Positions 36,077 to 48,000 of a DNA stretch of 64,000 nucleotides are shown piece after piece. The notes below the pieces were generated by a model that was not told where the DNA came from, did no database searches, and was given only the letters and a program-made list of their open reading frames with translations. Position 1 is the first letter of the stretch; the number at the start of each line of letters is the position of its first letter. A program made the translations under genes and the position numbers. The DNA comes from Synchiropus splendidus (taxonomy: Eukaryota; Chordata; Actinopteri; Syngnathiformes; Callionymidae). The stretch is taken from positions 12,163,501-12,227,500 of the forward strand of contig NC_071351.1 of assembly GCF_027744825.2 (NCBI RefSeq), written 5' to 3'.

Positions 36077-39000
36077 TTAGAACTCATAATCCTTCTCAGC
36101 CATGTCGATCGCCCAGGCGAACTTCTCTCTCTGCGTCTTGTTGTAGATTTTCTCGATGGGAATGTCGTACTTCTTGCACCTGTAGATGAAGACAAGACAG
36201 CTGTGTCAGGACCCCGTAAAAACATTAGGATCAGCAACATGGCAAACTCAATTTTTAGAGCAGATACAGGCAAAGCTGAACTGAAAAACTATACTTTTTT
36301 CCCTCATATTAAGTGGCTCTTTTTTTGTCCCCCCAGCAATGATAAATGACAAAGGATTTTCTGAATGAGTGTCAATGTTAAATAGGGCAATCTATATCAA
36401 GCTATATTATTATACTGTTTTTATATTTTTATGGGTAATGCTCTCATTTTAACAGTATTTCCTGTCCCACAAAATAAATACATAAACTCCAGAGATACAG
36501 ACAGAAAACTGCATGTTCAAAGTATGAGTCAGCCATCGGACAGTACAGCAATAGAATCATACAAGAAATAAAACAAATAACAAAGGCATAAAAAAACAGG
36601 ACCTATACCCTAAGATCAAATAGCCAAGAACTAGGTCCACAGATTGCAAAAAGTTTCATTTAAATGTTGCATATGTAATTTACCCATAATCCCATTCACA
36701 AGAAATGCACCAATTGAAAAGATCATCCAATATTCATGAAGTATATCGAGAAACTTCAATTAAAATGTGTATGAAATGAGAGAATACATAATCAAATAAC
36801 ACACTAACCATTTGAAGGCAAGATGTGATGATGCATTTGTCCTTTAAACTCCTTATTTTATAATGTGTCACAAATTCAATACTATTTTTCTGTCCTTCTG
36901 TCTTCTGACTTGACAGCCCCCAACCAGAGTCACTGCACATAATGTGTTCCCTTCATAAAATGAATTGCCCACCGCTGTCCTAGCGAGAAAACAGGCGTTG
37001 AATTAGTGTCAATATTGAATGTCAAGTCGACTTCATCTGCCATTGTGTCGTCACAGAGACAGACAGCCTCTCATTGACTTCCCACATGGAGGAAAGAGTG
37101 CTGTTTAGGGACGCTCCCTGGCTATAAGAAACAAACTCCATTGTTTCTCGGGCTCACACACTTTTCTTCCTCCGATTTTGCCGCTGCAGGCTTTAGCTTT
37201 TCTGATTGTGCTTCTCCTTTTCCTGCAATGCAGAGCCACTTCCTGTGGACACCGGGACAGCCTGTGAAAAACTCAAAGTACCATGCCACAGAGATGCGTG
37301 GGTCCAGATAGTTGAGCTTGGAGGTGCCGAGAGCGATCTGCTTGTTCTCTTCTCTGTCAGTGGCCTGAACCTGGAGCTTCATCAGCTGCTCCTCTATTCT
37401 CTGGACCGCTTTCCGCTTCATCTCCACAGCTCTGAGGAGTCAATCACATATGAGTGCTGGGTTCATCTGCAAATACACACATGTGAGTGAAGAGATTGGC
37501 TTCACTTTTTGCTCTTGTCATCATGAGACGCCTTGTGATCGGACTTGGCAGCCTTCAGCTGCTTTCTGGCTGCTGACAGTTGATTCTGCTTCTCATCGAT
37601 CTGTAACAGAAGCAGACACGTGCTGACTGAGCCACGTCATTCAGCATTACACCCGGGGAAAAAGTAAAAAGTTGACCTTTGTTTGAAGGTTTTGCATGGA
37701 CTTCTCAAAGGTTTTGGGCGGTGCTCTCTGGTGGTTACAGAGGATAGCCACCGCCCGGTTGGCTCGGTTGTAAGACAGGATCTTTGCAGGGACGCTGTCA
37801 TCACCTACACGACCCAGAGAGATGGGAAATAAAGGTTAGGAACACAAACCTTATGTCACCGATACACTGATAATATACCAGAAATGTTGTGGCCTGCGGG
37901 CAAAATGACCAGGTTCATTAGAAATATTTTTAGCATATATGTTCTTCAAAAATGCAACTTAAATTAATAGTTTTGACTCTTTCTTTATGGAATGGCGATC
38001 TCATAATAATGGCTTTCATATCAAAATAAACCCAAATATTTTGTTTACTTACATTGTTTTACTTATATTTTACTGATATTATGAGTGAGGCACTATTCCT
38101 GTTGTAGTTGATGGAGCATTTTTTTTTTCATTTTTAAACCACGGTCCAACTTTAATAATCTTTCATGCAGAATTCAGCGTCACATTAAGATTAATTCCAA
38201 CAGGACTGATCACTTTAAATGATAAAATGAATTTAAAACAACTTGATTTAGAGCTTCAGGAAGCTCAGAATTGGGCGGTTCACAAAGGTCACACACCATT
38301 GGTTAGTTCTTTAAGCTGCTGCTGCAATGTGATGGAAGCGTTGTAAGTACGGAAGACTTTGGCTGTCAGACCGTCCATCAGCTCCTGCAAGTGCTTGTTC
38401 AAAATAGAAGTCTGCAAGTAGAAGGAAACAGCTCACTGTTTGTAGCGACAAGCCAACTCTTTTAATCATTTTCTTACGTTCAGTCTGTCGAACAGATCGT
38501 CCTCGGGTTGCTTGTTTTCCAGAAACAACTGGAGATTTTTGAACACCTGACAACAAAGGTAACATGACATGATCACCATTTTTTTGTTTCCAGGGAAAAT
38601 AATCAATCACTTTCTGCATCAGAGGGTTGGAATTTATGGAATAAAACAGTTCAGTAGGTCTTTTACAGAAAGGAAGTTTGGTCAAAAGGACAGAGGCCAG
38701 GTGTTTTGTGGAATTTGTTGAGGAAACAGCTGCGTGGCTACATTCACGCCGGGCTAATGAGGCTTCTGATCCCTCACTTTTAATGTGAGTCCTTCTTACA
38801 GTCTAGAGATATTTGTTCGGCTGCCTTGCACGCTTCACTCACTCTCTTCTCCACTGGGATCTTGTTGTAGTAGCGTATGGAGTCCTTTCCCAAGAAGTCA
38901 AACTCCACCACGTACTCCTGGTCGTCCACTTTGGGGGAGAGCTTGATGTGCTCGACTCGCAGAGAGCAGCAGCCGACCGTATCTGCAGTCTCGCCCTCCT

Positions 39001-42000
39001 CCTTTTCGTTTCCAGCTCTGAGTGCCAGCTAAAGAGGAAGAACAAAACACACAAGGATTCAGGTGATGAAAAGGCTCAACATGAACGGTGAAATCTGAGT
39101 TTCAAATTTTGTTTTCTGCAGCCAGTGAGGCGTGAGTGAGTTTGGACCGCTGCATTAGATTGACTGGAGACTAAAAGTAGCTTTAATATTTTAAAAATGT
39201 CTCGCGAATAAATGACTTCCTGCTTACCTTGTCAATGAAATACAGCGCCACAGCTCTCTGTCGAATCCTCATTTCTTTCGACTTCCAGTCTTCTCTGTAC
39301 TGAGCTCGGATTTTATCCACACACTTCTTCAACCGTCGTGCAGTTTCGTATTTCTGCCAGTCCTTCTCCCCCTGAAGCGAGATGTTTTCCAGGCGTATAG
39401 TGAATGTTTCAATGGAATTAGAAGCTTCAGATGGTTTAAAGTGGAAGCTACCTTGATTCGGGAGCTGGGGTTCAGCATGATATATTTAATGGATCCCTGG
39501 ATATTCTCCGTCCAAGACACCAGCCAGGTCACTTTGTTGTCGTGGCGCACCTCCTTCCATTTGCTGCCAGGGGGAGGTTTTGGATGCTTGGAGTCTCTGA
39601 TGGAGAAAATGTTACTGTCAGGAAGGTGATTTGCAGGACTCTGGACTAAATTTAAATCTATTCACACTCGCTTTCACTGGACTAAAATGGAACCAGTCAA
39701 AAGGATTTCTTTTGAAATCCTTTCCAACCCTGCATCTGTCTCTTGCAGCGCAGCCAGTAGCCAGGCAGCGCCCCACCATGAGAGCGAGCTGGGTGACTAC
39801 TCTCGCCAGCCCTGGCTGTTGAGTTTGAGAAATACCTTAATATTATCACATGTGTGTGCCTTTTAAAGTGCAGAATATATTGTGGTAAGCGTACGCAACC
39901 TCCTGCTCCGACAAGTATGCAAGGGTCAACACGTCCTCCTGGGGTCATGTTTTTGTTTGCACACAGCAGCTTCTGACAGGAAGACTACCTTTGACACAGA
40001 GCCAGCATGTGTGTAAAGGTTCATAAACAACATTGGTGACTCGCCATAGACGGCACTTAATACCACGTATAGTCCTTCGCTGGTGTCACTGTCACGTAGG
40101 TTTCCAGAAACACACCCTTCAACGGATCCAGCAAACGGATCCAGCGATCACAAGAAGAGCAGATCAAAGATGAGGCAGATGAGAAAGCATTTTGGGCCAG
40201 GGGAAACATGAGGAAGTCGTTTCTGCTTCAGTATAAATATTCAGCTTGACATTTTAACAACCATCAGTTGAGAAAGGAATCAAAATTTATATTCAATAAT
40301 TTGGTGGCAGAATGCAAATATATGCATCCAGGCTTAAGAAGTCAAAGATATCTTTTCAAAAATAAACAACATGACATGTCTGACATTGTGTTTCACAAGA
40401 TGCATCACAGTTAAGTGCAGCCTAAATCACTTGATGGAGACTTGTGCCAAGCTCCATGTGGAGCTCTCAACTCACTTGCTGCAGTTGATGATAATATCTT
40501 CCGGTCTGATGCGACGCTTCAGCATTCCCATCTTTGGATGGTCGCCTCGTCCACGGAAAAGTCCCGGCGGCTCAATGCGGAAGTTTCCAATCCTCTCCTT
40601 GTGGTTGTCCATGATGCAGAATCCATATTCCTGGAGGATCCTCTCGTTCTCCTCTTTGATTTTCTGTCATTTAAAAAAACACCAGTGAGTCGGTGTTGTT
40701 GAGCCATAAATCAGGACTGGACCGAAACATACCTGTTTCTCTTCTTTTGTCATCTGCTTCCTGGCTTCTGACTGAGCCTTGAAGTACTCGCTCATTTCAC
40801 TGAAGTTGCATTTGTTCAGGTCAGTGATCTTTGACTTCTCCTCCGAGGTCATTTCCTTGAATGAAAGCAGCGAGATAAATATTTGCAGCAGAAGATCTGC
40901 TCGGTAGCTAGTATTTCTGACACCACACCTTCCTCCAGTCCTTATAAAAGTTTTTCCTGAAGATGTCCTTGGTGGTGTATTCATGATCCAACATCTTGGC
41001 GAAGAACGTGGCCACCTCCTCAGCAGGAGCACTGAGTTTCATGGGTTTACCTGCAAAGGGCCTCAGATAATGTCACCAAAGTTGTCATGATCCTCGACTG
41101 TTTCCGAGGACACACTCTTACCGTCGTAGTAAAATTTCACTTTATCAGGGAGAGGCTCGTAGAGAGGTGCAAACACTGGACCTTTGTGTTCAAGGAAGCG
41201 CCATTTGGAGCCATCTGTGTATCTCTCCTCCTCCCACCTGATGGGCACCACAGCCACAGCATCAGCCTCTTTTTCATGGATTATTTGATATGTCAGGGAA
41301 TAAAAAAAAACGCACCACTTCCACTTCTCGTCCTCTTCTTTTTTAGCTTTCTTCCCTTCTGTTGCCTTCTTGTCCTTTGTTTTCTTTTTAGGCTTTATGT
41401 CCTGTTGTAAAGAAAAAAACGAATAAATCACTTGCCCTTTTTTGTGAATTATTCAAATAGTTTAGGACCTCATCATCATCGTCTTCTTCATAGTCGTGCT
41501 TCCTCTTCTTGGGCTTTTTGTCGTGTTCCGTTTTCACTTTCTTGGGTTTGTATTCAAATCTAGCCAAAAGGAGATTTTTTTAGTATTCAGAAAGCCTCAC
41601 CTGTGTATGAGGGATACTCACTCTTCATCATCATCATCGTCACCCCGTTTAATCGACTTGTTGTGCGGGGGAGAAGGGCAGAAGCCGTTGTCGTCTTCTG
41701 GCTCACTCTTGATGCCAACAGGACTCGAGCTTCTACACAGGATTGAACCACATTAAAATCCTATTGGAGTCATGCACAATGGTATGGATGTCTGAATCAC
41801 AGCAAGATCATAGTGAACGGAAACCAAGGATTCTAGACTTAGACTTAGACTTGGACTTTCTTTATTGTCATTGCACAAAAACATATCACTATACTATGGC
41901 AAGGAAATTTTGGTCTGAGGCCTCCGGTTTCCAAAAACAAAACTACATGTCCAAAAATAAATAAATATTAGATAAATACTAGTCCAGAAGATGTACAAAT

Positions 42001-44541
42001 AAACAAATAAACAATATTGCAGCTACTGTCTATAGTTCACAGTTAAACATATTATTTTTCCTAAACATGCAACACATTTCCTAAACATGCAACACATTTT
42101 TTCACAAGATGACGCGACGTGGACATATTTTACCTCTACAAATGTCGAAACTGCTAACCAATGCAATTTGAAATTAGTTTGGGTGCTGAGCCAGAGCCTC
42201 TCGCTTCAACGTCCACACTCAGATAAGAGTAGTTTGAGAGTACATTCAGTGATGTTCACTATAGACTTCAATATCAAAATGAGCTCAATACAGAGTTGTA
42301 CATTTGAATGACCTGGCTCTGAACGACTCCAATGCATTTCGTATTATTTTTTGGATTTCACGAGAACTAAATCCTAAAACTGCCAAGAGTATGACCTGGA
42401 GTCAATGCATTTGATTTTTTAACAAATAATGGCGTGGTTTTATTTTCATAATAATGTTTATGTTTACTAAAAAATGTAGCACTATATTTATCTTAATTTG
42501 TCCAAACAATATCTTTTTTCCACTTCTCTATCTATTGCAGTTCATCTCCTCCCATGAACTCCTTTTTACAAATTGTATTTATTGACCCGGAAGTCTGTGC
42601 CAGTTTCTCTTGAGTTAGCAAGTCCCTTGCACTTAATCTTACAGCCAACATCCATTTATCTATAAACACTGTCATGCCTCCCTGTCAGACTGTCAAACTG
42701 AAAATGTTGTCGTATATGCAGGTTTTACCTGACAAATCCATTTTCTTTCTCTTTTTTTGGTTTGTCCGTCAGGAGAGATTTGACCTACAATGAACAGAAA
42801 ACACATTTAAATACATAAACGTGGGGACAGAAACAGAAACAGATAACATAACATTTATGAACGAACAAAAATTCTTTGGTTTTACATTGCCATATTTCAT
42901 AAAAATCTATTGCTACAACACACCTTTTCCTCTTTCCTCCGCTCTTTGTCCTTCTCTTTGTGTTTCTCCTTGTGCTTTTCAGACTTTGAATCGCTGTGTT
43001 TCACTTTGTCTTTGTCCCTGTGTTTCTTCTCAGAGTGTTCTTTGTATTCGCTGGTGCACAGGAACCACAGAGGTCAGAGTTCAAGTGCAAGAGGTCCGAT
43101 GGAATCCCAACGCAAGAGACGTTGACAAACACTTAAAGAAACTTCTTAAAGAGGAGAGGTGTTGTCACCTTACCTGTTGAAGTGCTTGACTTTCTCTCGC
43201 TCCTTGTCCTTCTTATGATCCTTGTGTCTGTGTTCCTTGTCTTTATGCTTGTCCTTATGTTTATGAGTGTCTACAATTCAAAAGAACCAGTCTGAAATTG
43301 CTTTCAGTTTACACAGTCAACAGGACAACAAAATAACTCAGCAACTACAACATGAACTTTGTCATCCCTCTTCCTGGTCAAGAGTCTCTCAATTCCATCC
43401 TGATGGTCAATGCAGGGACGGAGAAACTAACTCCTCCTCAAACCAACTATTAATACTTGTGGAGTGATCCAGACTTGATGACATGAATGAAGGTACAATA
43501 ACTGCGTTATTACATTGTAATAAAACAAATGGCATCTAATAAGAGTCAGTTATAAGCATCTATTGTATCAAGATTAAAATATATTTTGCTTTTTATCAAC
43601 AGGGTGAATCTCTGATCACAGAAAACTAGAGGCTTTTGTGCTATTAAGATAGCAATGTTCCATGTTTTGCATCAAAATGTTGCAGCACAAGAACTGATAG
43701 CCCTATATGAATAAACTTTCCTGCAAGTATTCCATTCCCTGAGGTAAAAAATAAAGGCAAAGGATGGCTGAAGGCGGGTGTGACAGAGGAGCAGGAGAGA
43801 TGGGGGCAAAGAGGACAGATGAGCCTCCGGATCTCGCCTCCATATCAGGGCAGACGGTCTGTTCACTGCTCGCTGATCTGGCTGCTTCATGCACAGAGAA
43901 AAGAAAATGGCGCAGAGACTAAGTCCTCAGCTTCAAGTCTGCCACTTTCGGCTCAAAAATACAGCAGAAATCGCGCACACGTGAAGGAACCAAACCATGT
44001 CAAGTGTTAAAGAGGGCAGCCGCTGCCAGATTCCGCGGATACGCGGCAATAACGAAAGCCTCTGGTGTTTAATAACCACCCTGTTTTCGAACAATAGCCG
44101 CAAGAGAGTGGAGAAGGGACTTAGTCTCTGGGACGCCATTTCTCTGCCCCTTTAAACTCAGCAGGCACATCACAATACAGGGCAAAAACAAAATCTAATA
44201 AGCCACCAAAAACATCGGGAAGACACCTACCGCTTCCTTTGGATCCCGAGTTGACCTACAAACAGTGCGAAAGAAGATATTTTATGTTCAAATTTTGAAA
44301 ATGCCGGTAGCTAGCTGATGTACCGAGAATTGCGTATTTCGAGTTTTCAAATGTTGACATATAACGCACGCGCGTAAAGAACAACGCGGACGACCAGCTC
44401 ATGACTATATTTGATTTAAATGAACATTTATTCGCCGTTATTTCATCTTAACCATCAGCTTGCTGTCGGAGAACGGATGCGCTGATACCGCTACAGATAA
44501 AGAGGTACCTGAGAGTCGCCATGGCCATGATCCCCGCTCAT
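36077..44541 (-). CDS. top1: DNA topoisomerase I (nuclear, type IB)
   Basis: Nuclear enzyme that relaxes supercoils through a transient 3'-phosphotyrosyl bond. Twenty-one exons join in frame to 769 residues (human 765): 44509-44541, 44231-44255, 43174-43270, 42924-43050, 42729-42784, 41622-41732, 41469-41559, 41316-41401, 41122-41237, 40929-41050, 40733-40855, 40476-40663, 39452-39596, 39228-39371, 38843-39028, 38478-38546, 38297-38411, 37677-37804, 37506-37600, 37282-37431, 36077-36179. It starts [11 protein letters not shown]. The N-terminal domain is charged ([20 protein letters not shown]). Core motifs include [43 protein letters not shown] and [11 protein letters not shown]. The active-site Tyr727 (human Tyr723) sits in [10 protein letters not shown], codon 37308-37310. 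The C-terminus is [10 protein letters not shown]. Exon 19 uses a weaker donor (GTGAAG). No damage seen. Confidence 0.98.
41835..42020. repeat. Interspersed repeat fragment with GACTTA units
   Basis: In a TOP1 intron, GACTTA is repeated and followed by CTTTCTTTATTGTCATTGCAC, a word I recall as dispersed in many teleost genomes, and then by AAATAAATAAAT-rich sequence. It looks like the tail of a retroposon or other repeat. The family is not assigned. A nearby direct duplication of about 21 bp (CCTAAACATGCAACACATTT, two copies) occurs at 42059-42100. Confidence 0.4.
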
Positions 44542-44648
44542 AGTAGAAGAATTCTTTAAGAAATGTATCAGTATTCAAGTCAGATGTGAAGGATGAGCGT
44601 CTCGGGGAACATTCAGTGACAGCCAAGAATGTTCCGACGCGGATGTAC

Positions 44649-44660
44649 TGCGCATGCGCA
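44649..44660. promoter_or_regulatory. NRF1 site in TOP1 promoter
   Basis: TGCGCATGCGCA, a perfect palindromic NRF1 motif, about 110 bp upstream of the TOP1 start codon and about 130 bp downstream of the NCOA6 poly(A) signal. It fits a housekeeping promoter for TOP1. Confidence 0.6.
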
Positions 44661-44786
44661 GAGCAAAGTTGAAGCGTCTTGCATCTCCTCTGCTTCTTTG
44701 AAGTGCGACTCGTTATGAACAATAATAACCCGTACCTGATGAATAAACACACAAAACAAGACCTCACAGAGCAACGCGGTAAAAAA

Positions 44787-44792
44787 TTTAAT
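44787..44792 (-). terminator. Candidate NCOA6 poly(A) signal
   Basis: ATTAAA on the minus strand (TTTAAT on plus), about 230 bp downstream of the NCOA6 stop. I saw no canonical AATAAA between this and the TOP1 promoter. It is a variant signal, so assignment is tentative. Confidence 0.35.
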
Positions 44793-45020
44793 TCAGTTTT
44801 ACAACATTATCATAACGAGCTCCAGTACAAGATCAGCATTTTATAAAAAGCACATTCACACACAACACAATAGCATACTTATTATTTTAAAAACAATCTG
44901 TACAGATGGTTTCACCGAATATTCTAATCTTGGGAATAAAAAACCCGAGTGATTGACACGGGTAAACTAAAACATTTACAGTACAGTTCACAGGTTGTCA
45001 TAGCTAATAGAATACATAAA

Positions 45021-48000
45021 TTATTTTGACTTTTTTCTTTTGGCCTGTGTGGGGCTGGCTCCGGTTTCTGAGTAAAAAAAAAAAAGCACACTGGTTAGCC
45101 ATCGAGCAACAGGCAGTGTTTTAGCTTGTGTCTCTGCTTTATTACCTTTGTTAGCAGCACTTGTCCCAGGCCGTACTGGTCTCTTCCTGACGCCACTCTC
45201 CGCCACAGCCTCCTCCTCCACCTCCTTCTCTGCCCGGGAACTGCGCCTGCTTGGCCCCTTCGGCTTTTCCACCGTGGCTCTGCAAAGACAAGACAAGAGC
45301 ATACGACAGCCATAACAAAACAGATTGTTAATAACACAGAGAACAAACAGTTTAACTCTGATCCACTCAAAGTAGAAAACTACTTAGGACTCTGCTGTTT
45401 TTCCTCGTCTACCACAGATACTGTGCGTCTTCATCCCAACAGCATCCACTACGTCAACATGATCACTGCTTGTGGCTTGGCAGCACAAACATGTTAAAAT
45501 ACATACCTTGGGACTAAGTTGATGGGCGCCTTTCTTTTCTTTGCCCATCTATGATAGAAGTGGAAAAACAGCGGTAAACTATAAACTGTGCTTAACAAAC
45601 ATGGCTCAACTTCCCCAAACCCCAGTAATCAAAGACAGCGGTCAGTGGAGTGGAACCACGCGTTGATGGCTACTTTTCTTAAAAATATAATCACTTTGGC
45701 ATGCACACGCAAGATTATATTGCTGCATGCTCAGCATACATACCAAGAGCTGAGGCCACGTGGCTCAATGATTTCACCAAGTACCCCCTTGTCCAACCAC
45801 ATGACCACCCTGAGTTTCAGTAGAGTTAGAAATGTCTAACCATTCCTCCTTCAAAAAGAATTCTTAAAACTAGGCCAAATCTTTGAAGCACAACATTATT
45901 AGGTTTTATTAGATTATACCCCAGTTGCGGTGATTTCAGCGTCTGACGTGTGGGGCAACTTACCCTTGCTCTGGCAATGCTACGCCCTCCTCAACTGTAA
46001 AAAACAAAGACAACAAATACATTAACTAAACTCCATTCAAGAAAACATTTGGTTTTCGACCTTCTAATGCCTCACGACGAGTAAAAAGTGGAGCTCCTTA
46101 CCGGTCTTCTCAGCAGCAGCAGGCTCTTGCATCGGTACAGGTTCTGGTTGTGTAGGTTCTGGAGGTGAATTATAAAGTTAAAGCACATGTGCCAACTTTT
46201 GAAGAGCTGCAAGTCCCAATAAACAATAGGCCGGCACAAACTATCTAAAAAAAACATTTTGTATATTGCAACAATTTCGAACTGCAGCCAAGGTTTCCTC
46301 CAAAATCTGACAACTTTCCTTGCTTTGCTTACCTGCGGTCTGACTGGCGTCAGCAACAGCTAGAGCTGGTTCACTTGGTGCATCCATAGTTGGTGGGGTC
46401 GGCTGGGGTTGCGATGCTCCACTACTGTTGGAGACTGGGGATGTTTGAGTTGGGGGAGCCTCATGAACAGGCCCATGCGCAGGAGCAGAATTCTTGGGTG
46501 CTGCTTGGCTTGGCACAGGGGCAACAGGAGAGACAACAGCAGCAGAGGAGACAGCAGGTGTATTCCCAACTACAGCAACAACGGGAGTCGGTGGGATAAC
46601 CACCTGGCTCGGGCTTGAGGCCACAGGGGGTAAGGGTGACTGAGATAGGGGACCAATCTGAGGTAAAGCAGCAACTTGGCCAGCAGGTGAAATGTGTGAG
46701 GTGGTTGGAGGCAAAGCAGCAGTATGTGGAGTGGTATGAGTTGCAACTGCTTCAATCCTATTCATAGTATTAGCCTGCGGATTTAAGATCTGCCCATGGA
46801 GAGCGCCAATGGGAGGCTGTGCTGGCCTTTCCACTGTACTCTGCACGGGCTCAGGTACAGCAGCAACAACCTGGACAGGTTTGTTTTTCGACTGACTTGC
46901 AGCAGATGGAGACATGGGGCCCTTTCGGATGGAGTTTGTGACACCAGGGCTAGAACAGGGCGGTGTCGAAGCGAGCGGGGGTGGAAACGGAGATGATGCA
47001 GAGGGACTGGGATGCGGAGAAGGTTGCTGGACAGGGGGACTTGACTTCTGAACAGGCGCTACTTCGCCAGTGTTCTCAGTTTTCAGTGGCCCAGGATTCA
47101 CCTGCTGGGTGAGTGAGAAAACTGGTCCTGATGCGGACACACTTGTGATGGCTGGAAACTGTCCAGTGCTGCTTCTGATGATTTGGGCACCGGTGGCGTT
47201 TACCACTCTGGAGTTGGTGGCGCTTGGAGCAGTGGAAAGGCTTGAATTAGACACCTGTATTGAACCCACCACCGTCACAGACTGCGAAACGACTGCTGTG
47301 TTTGGAGCCACAGACGCAGCGGGGACTTGAAAAATTGGGTTGATGAACACAGGAGTGGTGGTGATGAACTGCTGCTGCCGAGGAGCAGGAGTATTCTGCC
47401 GAATATCCTGTGGACGGATGGTTTTGTTTGGGACACCTACCACATTTGACACCATGGATGGAGAGGGAGTTGAGGTGATGGGATTCGAGGTGACAAACAC
47501 TGTGAACTGGTTGGGTGAAATGGTGCTTGAGGAAGCGGGAATTTGGATGACTGAGTGGACACCTGTTAAAGACTTGGGACTCTGACTTGGTTTTAGAACC
47601 GAAGACGCTTGGGTGACGCTAGAGGGTGAACTAGTGCCCAATGCAGTGGCAGAGCTACTCTGACCGGATAAAACCTGGTTCCCTGTGACACTGTGGCCAA
47701 TATTAGTGTTAGTGCTCGGGGTTGGACAAACAGTGGTGACATTTACATTCATAGCAGAACTGGGGTTTTGGTTGGAGCTAGTGGTAGAATGTGCAAGGGT
47801 TGTGTTGGAAACTTCAACCTGCTGACTGTTTGGACTGCTGGTAGGGACTGGTGCAGCAAGCTTGGATTTAGTTTCTGATTGATCAACAATGGCAGTAGTA
47901 ACTACAGAAGCTGACATTTCTGCATTTTGAGGAGTAGTTTGAAGTGGCCTCTCTGCATCAGGGGGTGGTATTGGGGCGTCCTTACTGGTTGCATCCCGGC

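Noticed and set aside
37770..37772. Tyr in LSYNRANR of TOP1 as the active-site tyrosine
   Set aside because: The type IB nucleophile is the Tyr of SKLNYLDPR, encoded at 37308-37310; the earlier Tyr is in the core before the linker.
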